Shown here piece by piece: positions 9,576 through 18,305 of a stretch of 64,000 bases of DNA (within the stretch, counting starts at the first letter, position 1; each line of letters starts with the position of its first letter). The stretch lies in contig CADCWI010000090.1 of the NCBI GenBank assembly GCA_902806355.1, forward strand, positions 3,638 through 67,637. Reading direction: 5' to 3'. A model generated the notes under the pieces. The model was not told the DNA's origin. It saw nothing but the letters and a program-made list of their open reading frames with translations, and made no database searches. This DNA comes from an uncultured Thermomicrobiales bacterium (GTDB taxonomy: Bacteria; Chloroflexota; Chloroflexia; Thermomicrobiales; UBA6265). The position numbers were made by a program, and so were the translations under genes.

Positions 9576-9614
9576 TGCAGCATGGTGGGTGAAAACGGGA
9601 CGCTATCCAATTTT

Positions 9615-9640
9615 GTAGGGGCGATCCTCCGTGATCGCCC
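9615..9640 (+). repeat. Hairpin repeat, GTAGGGGC family (copy C)
   Basis: GTAGGGGCGATC, a four-base spacer, then GTGATCGCCC: the shortest and cleanest form of the family, able to fold into a compact hairpin. Confidence 0.7.
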
Positions 9641-9773
9641 GGCGTTGGCCGCCCATGAACGGCGACCACACAGGGTCGCCGCTACCGGGAGACCCTGTTC
9701 CGCAAGGACAGGCACATCTGGTTGCGGGGCATCGTCAAGTAGGACGCTGCCTGTCACCGAGGCTTGGGTAGGC

Positions 9774-10796
9774 CTAATGCGCCTTGCGTGGATCCAGCGC
9801 GTCCCGAAGCCCATCCCCGATGTAGTTGATCGCCAGCACCGTCAGGAAGATCAAGGTTCCCGGGATCAGCGCCTCATGCGGATAGAGCTCGAGATAGTCC
9901 TTCGCCTCGAAGAGCATCCTCCCCCACGTCGGCACATCGGACGGAAACCCCAAACCCAGGAACGAGAGCGCGGACTCGGTGATAATCGCGCTGCCGACCT
10001 CGAGCGTCGCCGCGACGATGATCGGGCTCAGCACGTTCGGCAGGATGTGCCGGTTGATCAGGTTCGAGCGGGTCGCGCCGACCGAGCGCGCGGCCTCGAC
10101 GAACTCCTTCTCCTTGACCGATAAGACGCTCGCCCGGACGAGCCGTGCCGTCGGCATCCAGGCCAGGCAGCCGATCACGAGCACGATCAGCAGGAACACG
10201 CCGAAGTTCGCCGAGCCGAACCTCTCCTCGCCGAAGGTCTTCATCGATTCGCCGAACAGGTAAGTGATCAGCAGCAGCAGCGGGAGCTGAGGCAAGGCGA
10301 TGAACAGGTCGGTGATCCGCATCAGCAGGCTGTCGGCGAACCCACCGAAGAACCCGGCGATCGCGCCGACCAGCGTCCCGATCGAGATCGCGACCAGCGC
10401 CGCCACCAATCCGACTGAGATCGAGATCCGCCCGCCGTACAGGAGCCTCGCGAGGATGTCCTGCCCGACAGAATCCGTCCCCGCAAGGTGGGACAGGGAC
10501 GGTGCCTCACCGGCCGCGTAGGCGAACGGGGAGTTGACGGCCTCGTCGTACACCAATGGTCCGACAAAGGTGATCAGCGTGAACGCCGTGAAGATCACCA
10601 GCCCCGCCATCGCCAGCTTGTGCTTCCGGAACTGTGTCCAGGCGTTGTTCCAGAGCGATCGCTGCTGGCGCACCCGGCGATCCAGCGGAGATCTGCCCCC
10701 CTCAGCCTCGGCCGCCGCTGCCAGGGTCGGCAGCGATCCTTCCGAGCCGGGTACCCTGCTGTCTTCCGGGTTCGTGACCATTCGTCCTGTCGCCAT
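9774..10796 (-). CDS. Oligopeptide/dipeptide ABC transporter permease (DppC/OppC type)
   Basis: A 340-residue inner-membrane permease. A long soluble N-terminus (residues 1-55) is followed by a first membrane segment, the DppC landmark LAGTDSVGQDILARLLYGGR, several further segments, and the ATPase-contact EAA loop EFVEAARSVGATRSNLI. It forms the membrane channel with the DppB-type protein encoded upstream (10937-11884). No ATPase and no solute-binding protein gene adjoins the pair, so partners must be encoded elsewhere; an unlinked binding protein lies at 42731-44314. The family call is firm and the substrate open. Confidence 0.88.
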   Translation of the reverse strand: MATGRMVTNPEDSRVPGSEGSLPTLAAAAEAEGGRSPLDRRVRQQRSLWNNAWTQFRKHKLAMAGLVIFTAFTLITFVGPLVYDEAVNSPFAYAAGEAPSLSHLAGTDSVGQDILARLLYGGRISISVGLVAALVAISIGTLVGAIAGFFGGFADSLLMRITDLFIALPQLPLLLLITYLFGESMKTFGEERFGSANFGVFLLIVLVIGCLAWMPTARLVRASVLSVKEKEFVEAARSVGATRSNLINRHILPNVLSPIIVAATLEVGSAIITESALSFLGLGFPSDVPTWGRMLFEAKDYLELYPHEALIPGTLIFLTVLAINYIGDGLRDALDPRKAH

Positions 10797-10936
10797 CTAT
10801 GCGGCCTCCGATCGTGGAGCGAGGATAGAGCGGATCGTTGCGTCGATGATCCAATCCGGTAGTGCGGGCCCGGACACGAAGCCCATAACCCTCGGGGCCC
10901 GTGTCGTCTGCTCCAGGGTTCTCCCGCGAGGAGTCA

Positions 10937-11884
10937 TCAGTGGTAGGTGATCCGCGGATCGAGAAGCGCGTAGAGGATGTCGGCGATCACGTTGAAGAGG
11001 ACGACCAGGACCGACACGCCAAACGTGATCGCCATCACGACGGGAACATCCTTGGAGTTGATGCCGTCGATCAGCGCCCGGCCGATCCCCGGAACCCGGA
11101 AGATCTGCTCGGTGATAACCGCGCCCCCGACCACGCCCGGGAGCTGGAGCGCGATGATGGTAATTACCGGGATCATCGCGTTGCGCATGGCATGAAGGAC
11201 GATCACCGATTGCTCCCGAAGCCCCTTGGCGCGCGCGGTCCGGACGTAATCCTGGTTGATTGTCTCCAGCATCGACGCGCGCACGAACCGTGTCAGCTGG
11301 GCTGACCCAAAGAGCGCCAGCACGGTCACCGGCATGATGGATTGCTTGACGTTTGGCCAGAATCCTTGCACCGTTCCATCGTAGACAAAGTTCAGCCAGT
11401 CGAGCTGCACGCTGAACAGCAGGATCAGCAGCAGCCCGGAGAAGAACGTCGGGATGCTGAAGCCGAAGAACGCAAACGTCGTGGCGATCTGGTCAAACCA
11501 GGAGTATTGCTTGATCGCCGAGATGACGCCGACCGGAATCGCGATCAGAACGCCGATCAAGTAGGCCGACCCGACAATCTGGAGCGTGACACCGAGCCTG
11601 CCGAGCACGTAATCCTTGACCGGCACGCGGGATGTCAGCGATTCACCCCAGTCGAAGTCGATGAAATAGGACTTCGCCCACTTGAAGTACTGAACGTAGA
11701 GCGGGTCGTTCAGCCCCCAGCTCTCCCGGATCCGCTCCCGGACCTCGGGCGACACGTTCGGGTTGGTCGCCAGGCCGCCGAGCGGGTCGCCGGGCGCAAG
11801 GTACAGGATCGAGTAGATGATCATGCTGATCGCGATCAGGGTGATGATCGAGATCAGGCCACGGCGTATGAGATATCGGCCCAC
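10937..11884 (-). CDS. Oligopeptide/dipeptide ABC transporter permease (DppB/OppB type)
   Basis: A 315-residue permease. It starts with the usual N-terminal membrane helix (LISIITLIAISMIIYSILYLAPG), then VTLQIVGSAYLIGVLIAIPVG and the EAA loop DYVRTARAKGLREQ. The GTG at 11882-11884 has AAGGAG six bases upstream, which fits better than the ATG at 11944 that would add an extra basic stretch. The DppC-type gene follows after 140 bases. Together they make the pore of a peptide or sugar importer of the SBP_bac_5 class. Confidence 0.87.
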   Translation of the reverse strand: MGRYLIRRGLISIITLIAISMIIYSILYLAPGDPLGGLATNPNVSPEVRERIRESWGLNDPLYVQYFKWAKSYFIDFDWGESLTSRVPVKDYVLGRLGVTLQIVGSAYLIGVLIAIPVGVISAIKQYSWFDQIATTFAFFGFSIPTFFSGLLLILLFSVQLDWLNFVYDGTVQGFWPNVKQSIMPVTVLALFGSAQLTRFVRASMLETINQDYVRTARAKGLREQSVIVLHAMRNAMIPVITIIALQLPGVVGGAVITEQIFRVPGIGRALIDGINSKDVPVVMAITFGVSVLVVLFNVIADILYALLDPRITYH

Positions 11885-12295
11885 GACGGTCTCCTTGCGG
11901 GGAAGGCTCGTGATCGCGGTGACCAGCCTGTGCATGCAATGCACGTCGCCGCGACGCGAATGAATCGGACGTGAAGGATGGACGAATCGGCCTGCACGAT
12001 CACCGTTGGCCGTGCCGCCGTCATGAGCTAGGGTGCGGTGGGTGCGAGAGCGTAACGCTGCCTTCGACGCATGGAATCGGGAAAATGCTACGCGCCGCCC
12101 ATGGTGAAGTCAAGGTCGGAGGAGAGACGCAACGGCGCCTGGTACATGAATCACCGGTCGACCGTTCAGTGCATCTTCCAAAACTTGGGCATATAGCCCA
12201 AAATGTCGCCGCGTGCGTCTTCCGGACGAACAGAGTATGCACAATCGATACCGGATTCTTCTGGCATCGCGCCGTGGCCGGCAAGGAGTCCAACA
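11885..12295. other. Divergent intergenic region
   Basis: This 411-base region lies between the dppB-type gene (leftward) and nanE (rightward). It must hold both promoters. I see no repeat of the two main families and no RNA gene. Confidence 0.35.
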
Positions 12296-13030
12296 TTGCC
12301 AGCTCGCGACCGGAGCCTACCGGGGCGTGACCCGATCAAGGCTCGGCTGGACCAGCTCGACGGCGGTCTGATCGTCTCGTGCCAGGCCCGGCCAGGCAAC
12401 CCGCTGCACGGCCCTGAGCCGATCGCGCTGCTGGCGAGGGCGGCGGAGCTGGGCGGCGCCCGCGGGCTGCGCATCGAATCAGCGCGGGACATCACCGCGG
12501 TGCAACGCGTCTCGACCTTGCCGATCATCGGCATCCGCAAGACCGAAAGCGCTGACAGCCCCGTCGTCATCACCCCCACGCGCGGCAGCGCCCGGGAGAT
12601 CCTCGCGACGGGAGTGGATCTCGTCGCGCTGGACGCGACAGACCGCCCGCGGCCAGGAGGTGAAGCCCTCCGCGACGTCGTCCGCGAGATCCATCGCCAT
12701 GGCGCTGTCGCGCTCGGCGACCTCGCCACGATCGATGATCTCGGTCCGGCGGTCCGCGCCGGCGTCGACGCGGTCGGGACGACCCTCAGTGGCTACACCG
12801 CCGAAAGCCCGGCCAGCACGGATCCGGATTTCGACCTGCTCCGGTCGCTTGTCAAGCACGCCCCGGTCCCGGTCTTCGCCGAGGGTCGTTTCTGGACCCC
12901 GGATCAGGTCGTCGAGGCGTTCGCGCTCGGCGCCTCGTTCGTGGTTGTCGGCACGGCGATCACCAACCCAATGGCCATCGCGTCGCGTTTCACCGCGGCG
13001 ATCGACCGGTTCACCCACCCGGAGCGGTAG
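12296..13030 (+). CDS. nanE: N-acetylmannosamine-6-phosphate 2-epimerase
   Basis: A 244-residue TIM-barrel protein of the NanE family. It has GGLIVSCQARPGNPLHGPE near the start, ARAAELGGARGLRIES, PIIGIRK, GVDLVALDATDRPRP, and a C-terminal phosphate-binding part (FAEGRFWTPDQVVEAFALGASFVVVGTAITNP). It interconverts ManNAc-6-P and GlcNAc-6-P in sialic acid and amino sugar breakdown. The likely start is the TTG at 12296, with AAGGAG seven bases upstream; starting at 12203 would add 31 residues with no family match. No other nan gene lies nearby; the ROK kinase at 1066-2049 could be the ManNAc kinase, but that is speculative. Confidence 0.85.
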   Translation: MPARDRSLPGRDPIKARLDQLDGGLIVSCQARPGNPLHGPEPIALLARAAELGGARGLRIESARDITAVQRVSTLPIIGIRKTESADSPVVITPTRGSAREILATGVDLVALDATDRPRPGGEALRDVVREIHRHGAVALGDLATIDDLGPAVRAGVDAVGTTLSGYTAESPASTDPDFDLLRSLVKHAPVPVFAEGRFWTPDQVVEAFALGASFVVVGTAITNPMAIASRFTAAIDRFTHPER

Positions 13031-13063
13031 AGCGTGCGGGTCAGGGCAGGTGTGATTCCGGGC

Positions 13064-13083
13064 GGAGACAAAAGGCTGTCTCC
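13064..13083 (+). terminator. Short hairpin after nanE
   Basis: GGAGACA and TGTCTCC form a 7-bp stem with a six-base loop, 34 bases after the nanE stop. No T-run follows, so termination activity is uncertain. Confidence 0.35.
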
Positions 13084-13316
13084 CATACCCGCGATCGGGC
13101 ATCTCGACAGGGAGAGTATCGTCAGGACATGCGCCAGCGTCCGGCCTCCCCGGAACCTTATGGTAGACTTCGCCGTTGCGTGCCACATCGGCACGGCGTC
13201 CGAACCGCGACCTTTGCGGCAGACGACACCAAAAGTCGCATCCTGTTGAGGGTGCAACCGAACTAGCGATCAGGCTTGCCGTCAGGCTTGCAGGAAGTAG
13301 GAGTCACGAACTCACC

Positions 13317-13988
13317 ATGGCAGCTGAGGTGATTCTGAGGGCCGAACCGCGGACCGTTCTCGGCAAAAAGGTCAAGCGGCTTCGCCGCGAAGGTCTGGTT
13401 CCGGGCGTTGTCTACGGACCGGTTCTCAATGAAACCGTTTCCGTTTCCGTCAATCGCCGGGACTTCGAGAAGTTCTTTGCGAAGAACGGGCATTCCACTG
13501 TCGTGTCCCTCACCTGGGAAGGCGGTAACCAGCCCGTCCTGATCCGCGAGGTACAGATCGATCCAGTCACGCGCGCGCCGTTGCATATTGACTTCTTCGC
13601 GCCGAATATGCGCCAGAAATTGCGACAGTCGGTCCCGCTGGTCATGCACAACCCGAACGAGGATGCAGCCGGCGTGCTCCAGACCGTGCTGACGGAGGTC
13701 GAAGTCGAAGCACTTCCGGCAGACCTTCCGCACCAGATCGACGTCGACATCCACAACCTGATCGAGGTCGGCGACACGGTTCGAGTCGCCGACCTGACAG
13801 TGGAGGGGAACGTCGAATTCATCACGGATTCCGAAGAGCTCATCGCGTCGATTGTCGCTGAGGCGGTCGAGGAAGAGCCGGAGGAAGTCGAAGCGGCTGA
13901 GGGCGAGGAAGCTGAAGGCGAAGAAGGTGCCGAAGCTACCGAAACCGAAGGCGGCGAAGACGGCGGCGAGGAATCCAGCGACTCGTAA
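13317..13988 (+). CDS. rplY: 50S ribosomal protein L25 / general stress protein Ctc
   Basis: A 223-residue long-form L25 (CTC) protein. The N-terminal 5S rRNA-binding domain begins ILRAEPRTVLGKKVKRLRREGLVPGVVYGP and is followed by the TL5-like beta domain (LRQSVPLVMHNPNEDAAGVLQTV, then DLPHQIDVDIHNL). The last 45 residues are almost all acidic, as in other CTC proteins. The ATG at 13317 gives the family's usual N-terminus (MAAEVILRAE). It binds 5S rRNA in the large subunit. A perfect hairpin lies shortly after the stop codon. Confidence 0.93.
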   Translation: MAAEVILRAEPRTVLGKKVKRLRREGLVPGVVYGPVLNETVSVSVNRRDFEKFFAKNGHSTVVSLTWEGGNQPVLIREVQIDPVTRAPLHIDFFAPNMRQKLRQSVPLVMHNPNEDAAGVLQTVLTEVEVEALPADLPHQIDVDIHNLIEVGDTVRVADLTVEGNVEFITDSEELIASIVAEAVEEEPEEVEAAEGEEAEGEEGAEATETEGGEDGGEESSDS

Positions 13989-14027
13989 GCCCCTTCTCCT
14001 GGATGTGTTTCGCGTCCAACGCTCGGC

Positions 14028-14061
14028 AGAACAGCCCGGGGCAAATGCCCCGGGCTGTTCT
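14028..14061 (+). terminator. Strong 15-bp hairpin after the L25 gene
   Basis: AGAACAGCCCGGGGC and GCCCCGGGCTGTTCT pair perfectly over 15 bp around an AAAT loop, 40 bases after the L25 stop. There is no T-run on the downstream side, so it may act as a transcript-end stabiliser or with Rho. Confidence 0.7.
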
Positions 14062-14115
14062 GTGTCGTCCATGCTTGGTCTCATGAGGAGAGGTGAGCCA
14101 CCTCACCAAGGGTGT

Positions 14116-15219
14116 CTATGTAGAAGCGAGCTGCTCGCGCACGGGCCCGGCCAGCAGACGCATCGTCGTCCGGATTCGCTCCTGCGACGCACCCATCGCA
14201 TGGACATTCGCCAGCAGAAGATCGAACGGGACCCGTTGCCGCGCATCGATGAGTGCCCGCGCAACCGTTTCCGGAGCACCGGCGAACATTACCTCGTTCT
14301 CCATCATCATCACGATCTGCTGTTTCGCTTCGGAGCGACGATCGTTCCGGCTGCCCTCACCGGCATCCTTGCCTATCCGTTCCGCGATCCGCATCAGGTC
14401 GTCCTCCATCTGGTTCTGGACGATCGGATCGGTCTCGCCAACGACGACGGATCGCATGAGCGCGATCGTCCCTGTAGGTCGCGCCGGCTCGACGTCGCGG
14501 GCTTCGGGCGTCCTGGCGTCGCGACCGGCCGAGAATGCCGCGACGGTCTGCCGCAGGTGAGCCAACGGCTTGAAGCCGACCGCAATGCCCATCCCCTGCG
14601 ATCCCATCCATTGCGCGGCCATCGGGTCCGTGCCGGCGAACCACAGGGGAGGATATGGCTCCTGTGTAGGTAGCGGCGAGATGGCGAGGTCGCGTACGCG
14701 AATATCTCCCCGCTCGAACGACACCTGCCCGCCTGTCCAGAGCGCCCGCAGCAATGCAAGCCGCTCCTGGAACTGCGTTACCCGCTGGGCGGGGTCGATC
14801 CCAAGCGCAACCAACTCTTCCGTGCGATGCCCAAGGCCCAGTCCAATCTCCAGGCGACCTCCCGTCAGCAGGTCGAGCATTGCGATCTCTTCGGCCAGTT
14901 GCACCGGAGCGCGGATCGGCAGCGTGTAGGCGAGTACGCCGAGGCGCATCCGGCGAGTTCGCTGTGCGGCGGCGGCGAGCCAGGTCGTGGCGGACGGGCA
15001 TGCGTAATTCGGCATGAAGTGCCGCTCGGCGACGAAGGCGATCGAGAGGTCGAGCTCATCAGCGAAGGCGAGATCATCCAGCCGCTTCACGTACATCATG
15101 GGCGGATCGTCGCCGATCAGCGGATCACGCTGCATGATATCGAAGAGCCCAATCCGGAATGGGCCCACCGGGCCGGAACCAGCGTCGTCGATGTCGATAT
15201 CGTTGGTGGTCGTTGTCAA
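14116..15219 (-). CDS. LLM class flavin-dependent oxidoreductase
   Basis: A 367-residue luciferase-like protein of the group 2 type. It contains RIGLFDIMQRD, LSIAFVAERHF, RRMRLGVLAYTLPIRAPVQLAEEIAMLDLLTGGRLEIGLGLGH and PPLWFAGTDPMAAQWMGSQG. These outline the flavin-binding barrel. It is likely an FMN-dependent monooxygenase or reductase with unknown substrate. The gene lies 130 bases downstream of the terminator of the tiny transcription unit at 15406-15456, so it could be the target of attenuation there, or simply an independent gene. Confidence 0.83.
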   Translation of the reverse strand: MTTTTNDIDIDDAGSGPVGPFRIGLFDIMQRDPLIGDDPPMMYVKRLDDLAFADELDLSIAFVAERHFMPNYACPSATTWLAAAAQRTRRMRLGVLAYTLPIRAPVQLAEEIAMLDLLTGGRLEIGLGLGHRTEELVALGIDPAQRVTQFQERLALLRALWTGGQVSFERGDIRVRDLAISPLPTQEPYPPLWFAGTDPMAAQWMGSQGMGIAVGFKPLAHLRQTVAAFSAGRDARTPEARDVEPARPTGTIALMRSVVVGETDPIVQNQMEDDLMRIAERIGKDAGEGSRNDRRSEAKQQIVMMMENEVMFAGAPETVARALIDARQRVPFDLLLANVHAMGASQERIRTTMRLLAGPVREQLAST

Positions 15220-15347
15220 GGAGGATCGCTCCGCAGATGCAATGCGTCACGATGACGTGACCGGATGTCGGACTGGAGCAGCGAAGCGCGATACTGGAAT
15301 CGATGCCCGCTCATCACCGTATCCACGCTCACCATGACGCGGGCAGC

Positions 15348-15377
15348 AAAAAGGCCGATCCCGAAGGACCGGCCTTT
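15348..15377 (-). terminator. Intrinsic terminator with TTCG loop and T-run
   Basis: On the minus strand AAAGGCCGGTCC pairs with GGATCGGCCTTT (one G-T pair) around a TTCG tetraloop closed by C-G, followed by further Ts. This is a textbook Rho-independent terminator, lying 29 bases after the stop of the 16-codon frame. Confidence 0.88.
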
Positions 15378-15405
15378 CTGTCCTGGACACTACGGCTGTT
15401 CCGCG

Positions 15406-15456
15406 CTACGAGCGCGCAACCTCCACCGTAATGCCCTCAGATGTGAGACTACTCAT
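15406..15456 (-). CDS. 16-residue microprotein or leader peptide with own promoter, ribosome site and terminator
   Basis: The frame encodes MSSLTSEGITVEVARS and then stops with TAG. AAGGAGGT (15464-15471) lies exactly seven bases before the ATG, an ideal Shine-Dalgarno site. Upstream is a strong sigma-70 promoter (15535-15563) and downstream a strong terminator (15348-15377), so this is a self-contained unit of about 180 bases. It is too short for standard gene calling. It may be a functional microprotein, a leader peptide controlling the LLM gene downstream, or a small RNA that happens to be translated. I recognise no family. The expression signals are clear; the role is unknown. Confidence 0.65.
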   Translation of the reverse strand: MSSLTSEGITVEVARS

Positions 15457-15534
15457 GGGCATCACCTCCTTCACCCTAATCGGTCTGATGAGTGTGCTGA
15501 CGGGTCGGGAACGGATGCCCTCGCCGTGATAAGA

Positions 15535-15563
15535 ACAGTAGCATGCACGAACCGGAGCGTCAA
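15535..15563 (-). promoter_or_regulatory. Sigma-70 promoter of the 16-codon unit
   Basis: The -35 TTGACG is at 15563-15558 and the -10 TACTGT is at 15540-15535, with exactly 17 bases between. A start near 15528 would give a leader of about 72 bases before the ATG at 15456. Confidence 0.75.
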
Positions 15564-15587
15564 CCAGCCGTGAAGGGATTCACGAGA

Positions 15588-16502
15588 TCAGACCGAGCCG
15601 CCTCGTGAAGAAGATATGTGTCCGTGAGCAGGGCTCTCGTCCGGCCACCGATACCGGTCCGGCAGGCGATTGGCCAACGCCGGTATCTGCTCCCGGATCC
15701 GCTCCTGGTTCACGAAATCGAGCGTCGCGGTGATCACCGTCGGCTCATCGGGCGCCTGGGCGACGACGATTCCCCACGGATCGACGATCATCGAGCGTCC
15801 GTAGCACCAGAGGCCGGGCGGATGCTGCCCGACCTGCCCTGGCGCGATCATGTAGACGGCATTCTCGATTGCCCGCGCCCGGATCAGCGGCTCCCAGTGG
15901 TCCCTGCCGGTCGCCATCGTGAAGGCAGACGGAAGGATGATCGCGTCGGCGCCGCGCAATGCCAGGATCCGGAACAGCTCCGGAAAACGGAGGTCGTAGC
16001 AGATCGCCAGGCCAACAGTGATCCCGTCGAGATCGAACGTGACGATCTCCTCGCCGGGCGCGATCGTCGTCGACTCCCTGTAGGCGGTATCGGCGGTAAT
16101 ATCGACATCGAACAGGTGGATCTTGCGATACCGGGCGACCTCATGACCGTCCGGCCCAAAGACGACCGAGGTGTTGAACAGGTGCGGCTCTCCCTCGACG
16201 CGCTCGAAGAAGGAGCCGAGATGGAGGTAGACCCCATGCTCCCGCGCCCGCTCGGCAAAGTCATCCGTGAGTGAGCCGGGAATCGTCTCGGCGGCATCGG
16301 CATGGCCACAGACAGGCCCGAGATACGTCCAGACCTCCGGCAGCGCGACGAGCCGGGCCCCGGTCGCGGCGGCACGATCGATTCCCGCCAACGCGGCGGC
16401 GATGTTCGCCCGCTTGTCGTCCCCAGAGTTCATCTGGACAACGGCGACATCCAGGGCGGAGGGGCGGTCGGATTCATGCTGGAAAGCGACGGTATCGGTC
16501 AT
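15588..16502 (-). CDS. Carbon-nitrogen hydrolase (nitrilase superfamily)
   Basis: A 304-residue amidase-fold enzyme. The catalytic Glu-Lys-Cys triad is visible: LVALPEVWTYLG (Glu), YRKIHLFDVD (Lys), and AICYDLRFPELFR (Cys). This pattern matches the Nit1/Nit2-like branch, which includes omega-amidase and deaminated glutathione amidase. It should hydrolyse a small amide in the cytoplasm. The start at 16502 has GAGG upstream; an upstream ATG at 16568 would add 22 atypical residues. It lies upstream of the tiny 16-codon unit on the same strand, which has its own promoter. Confidence 0.87.
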   Translation of the reverse strand: MTDTVAFQHESDRPSALDVAVVQMNSGDDKRANIAAALAGIDRAAATGARLVALPEVWTYLGPVCGHADAAETIPGSLTDDFAERAREHGVYLHLGSFFERVEGEPHLFNTSVVFGPDGHEVARYRKIHLFDVDITADTAYRESTTIAPGEEIVTFDLDGITVGLAICYDLRFPELFRILALRGADAIILPSAFTMATGRDHWEPLIRARAIENAVYMIAPGQVGQHPPGLWCYGRSMIVDPWGIVVAQAPDEPTVITATLDFVNQERIREQIPALANRLPDRYRWPDESPAHGHISSSRGGSV

Positions 16503-16601
16503 GATGCTGGTCCTCAACGGTTGCTGGCGGCGTGGCAGCGATGCCGGGATAGTACCACCGAGGTCCATCCCAGGAAGACCAGCTGTGAGAGAGGCACGCG
16601 T

Positions 16602-17540
16602 TCAGGTCGAGGGCATCGTCCCGCTGATCTCGTGCGTCGCATCTTCGAGTGCCGCGCGCAGCATCACGGAGACCCACGACCGGAACGGTCGCCACCCGTC
16701 AGTGATCTCCCTGAGCTCCTCGGGTCCTGGAAGATGGTCGAGCTCATGGAAGCGCTGAACGGCTCTTGCAAACCGCGATTCGGACACTGGAATGCGATCA
16801 ACCTCGCCAACCGCCCGGATCATGATCAATTCCGCGCTGAAGTCGCCGATTCCCGGAAGCTCTTTCAGGTGCTCCCGGGCTGCCAGCGGCGAGAGACCCC
16901 GCAGCAGCTCCACATCGAGGTGGCCGGCAGCGGCGGCATCGCCAAGCGAACGCAGATACCCGATCTTGCGATCGGACAGCCCGGAGAACACTTCGAGCCG
17001 CGAGAGGCGTTCCGGCGCAGGAAACGCGGCGATGGATTCCCCCGCGATCACGAGACGCTCGCCGAGATCGTCCGCCATGTGCGCCTTGATCCGTGCTGCC
17101 TGGGTGATCCGGACGCGATTGCCGATGATTGCCCAGGCAGCTGCCTCGTACGGCGAGTAAAAGAGCACGGGTCGCAAGCCCGCGTACTGACCCCACAACG
17201 AGCGAAGCAAGGGATCATGATCGATTACGGCGTCATAGCCGGAGCCGTCGACATCGAGCGAGAGGATTCGGGCAACCTGGTCGCACACGCGCTTGCTGTC
17301 GCCGTCGCCGAACGTGTGGATCGTCACCCCCGAATCGTCGTCAACTGGGGTGATCCATGCACGCGCGGTCTGCCAGGAGCCATCCGCCGGGAATGCCAAT
17401 CGCAACTCCGTTCGATCGGCACCGTCGTACCCGGCTGGAGCGAACTCCTCCAAGAAACGCACGCTTGCCCGGAAAGAGAATGGTCCACGCGCTCGTATCT
17501 CGAACGATCCGGTACCCTGCCCGGTCATGTGCCTGTCCAT
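16602..17540 (-). CDS. AlkA-like DNA-3-methyladenine glycosylase (HhH-GPD superfamily)
   Basis: About 312 residues, resembling AlkA: an N-terminal domain of about 120 residues, then the helical glycosylase part (DPLLRSLWGQYAGLRPVLFY, YEAAAWAIIGNRVRI, LKELPGIGDFSAELIMIRAVGEVDRIPVSESRF). The hairpin LPGIGDFSAE holds DNA. The family's catalytic Asp, usual in FPATD, corresponds to a Glu here (IPVSE), so activity may differ. It would remove alkylated bases in base excision repair. The start is uncertain: ATGs at 17540 and 17528 both fit, while the frame extends to 17825 without family match. It is divergent from the fluoride channel gene. Confidence 0.78.
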   Translation of the reverse strand: MDRHMTGQGTGSFEIRARGPFSFRASVRFLEEFAPAGYDGADRTELRLAFPADGSWQTARAWITPVDDDSGVTIHTFGDGDSKRVCDQVARILSLDVDGSGYDAVIDHDPLLRSLWGQYAGLRPVLFYSPYEAAAWAIIGNRVRITQAARIKAHMADDLGERLVIAGESIAAFPAPERLSRLEVFSGLSDRKIGYLRSLGDAAAAGHLDVELLRGLSPLAAREHLKELPGIGDFSAELIMIRAVGEVDRIPVSESRFARAVQRFHELDHLPGPEELREITDGWRPFRSWVSVMLRAALEDATHEISGTMPST

Positions 17541-17867
17541 CCCCACGCTATCCCGCGGCGTTGCGGCCATGGAGCATCGCCACAGCAAATATCGCGCATG
17601 ACACATGATACGTGAGGTCACCAGCCGGAGACGCGTCATCGTTTCGTGGGCTTGAGAGGTGAGCCGGATCTCACGGCACCCTGACGCGTGGCTGGGTGGG
17701 CGGCATCCCCGGGGGAGGGTGCCGCCTCTGCGGATTCCGACGACGGCCGGGATGGCCCGATGCTCGGCCCGAGCGTTTCCAGCCTGCCTGATATACTCGC
17801 GCCGACGATCAACCATGCCACTCACCTTCTTGGGCAGCGGGCCACCCTCCGGGCGAGGAACACGTCG
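17541..17867. other. Divergent intergenic region with one strong hairpin
   Basis: This region lies between the AlkA-like gene and the fluoride channel gene. GGCGGCATCC and GGGTGCCGCC near 17699-17729 form a stable stem. I looked for a fluoride riboswitch upstream of the channel gene and did not see its conserved sequence. A TATACT box lies at 17793-17798 but without a matching -35. Confidence 0.35.
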
Positions 17868-18245
17868 ATGGACTATCTCTGGGTCGGAATCGGTGGCTTC
17901 CTCGGTGCGAACGCGCGGTACGGGATGACGCGCCTCGTCGCCGATCGCTTGGGCACGAACTGGCCCTGGGGCACGTTCCTGATCAACCTGATCGGTGCCT
18001 TCCTGATCGGCATCGTCCTGACCAGCCTCACGGAGCGCACGGTCGCCGATCCCGTCTGGCGGCAGGTGATCGTGATCGGCTTCCTCGGTGGCTACACCAC
18101 GTTCAGCTCCTACACTTTCGAGGCGATCGCGCTCGCCCAGGGCGGCGAGTGGCGCGCCGCAACGCTGTACGTGCTCGGCAGCAACATCCTGGGACTGATC
18201 GCCTGTGCCGCCGGTATCACACTGGCCCGGAACTCGGGGCTGTAG
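17868..18245 (+). CDS. crcB: Fluoride ion channel CrcB/FluC
   Basis: A 125-residue four-helix membrane protein. It has the family landmarks IGGFLGANARYGMTR at the N-terminus, NWPWGTFLINLIGAFLIG, and the pore motif GFLGGYTTFSSYTFE. FluC dimers export fluoride down its gradient. The ATG at 17868 has GAGG upstream, whereas the longer frame from 17688 has a polar N-terminus of no known use. Length matches the family (about 125). No fluoride riboswitch was seen. Confidence 0.93.
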   Translation: MDYLWVGIGGFLGANARYGMTRLVADRLGTNWPWGTFLINLIGAFLIGIVLTSLTERTVADPVWRQVIVIGFLGGYTTFSSYTFEAIALAQGGEWRAATLYVLGSNILGLIACAAGITLARNSGL

Positions 18246-18305
18246 CGCGCTCGCACAGGACCGGCCACTACATTAGCTCCCGAAAATCAGCGCATTCTGT
18301 AGCGG

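Larger units (their letters stand above)
9373..9773. other. Intergenic region filled with hairpin repeats
   Basis: No gene is recognised between the LuxR regulator and the DppC-type gene, which converge here. The stretch holds a GTAGAGGCAGACCC start near 9460, an inverted CATAATGCCGCCA/TGGCATTATG-like pair, two clear hairpin repeats (9551-9575 and 9615-9640), and a further GGCGACC/GGTCGCC-type stem near 9661-9680. It looks like a landing zone for the intergenic repeat family. Confidence 0.5.

Noticed and set aside
17688..17867. Possible fluoride riboswitch upstream of crcB
   Set aside because: The region has a strong GC hairpin but not the conserved bases of the crcB motif.
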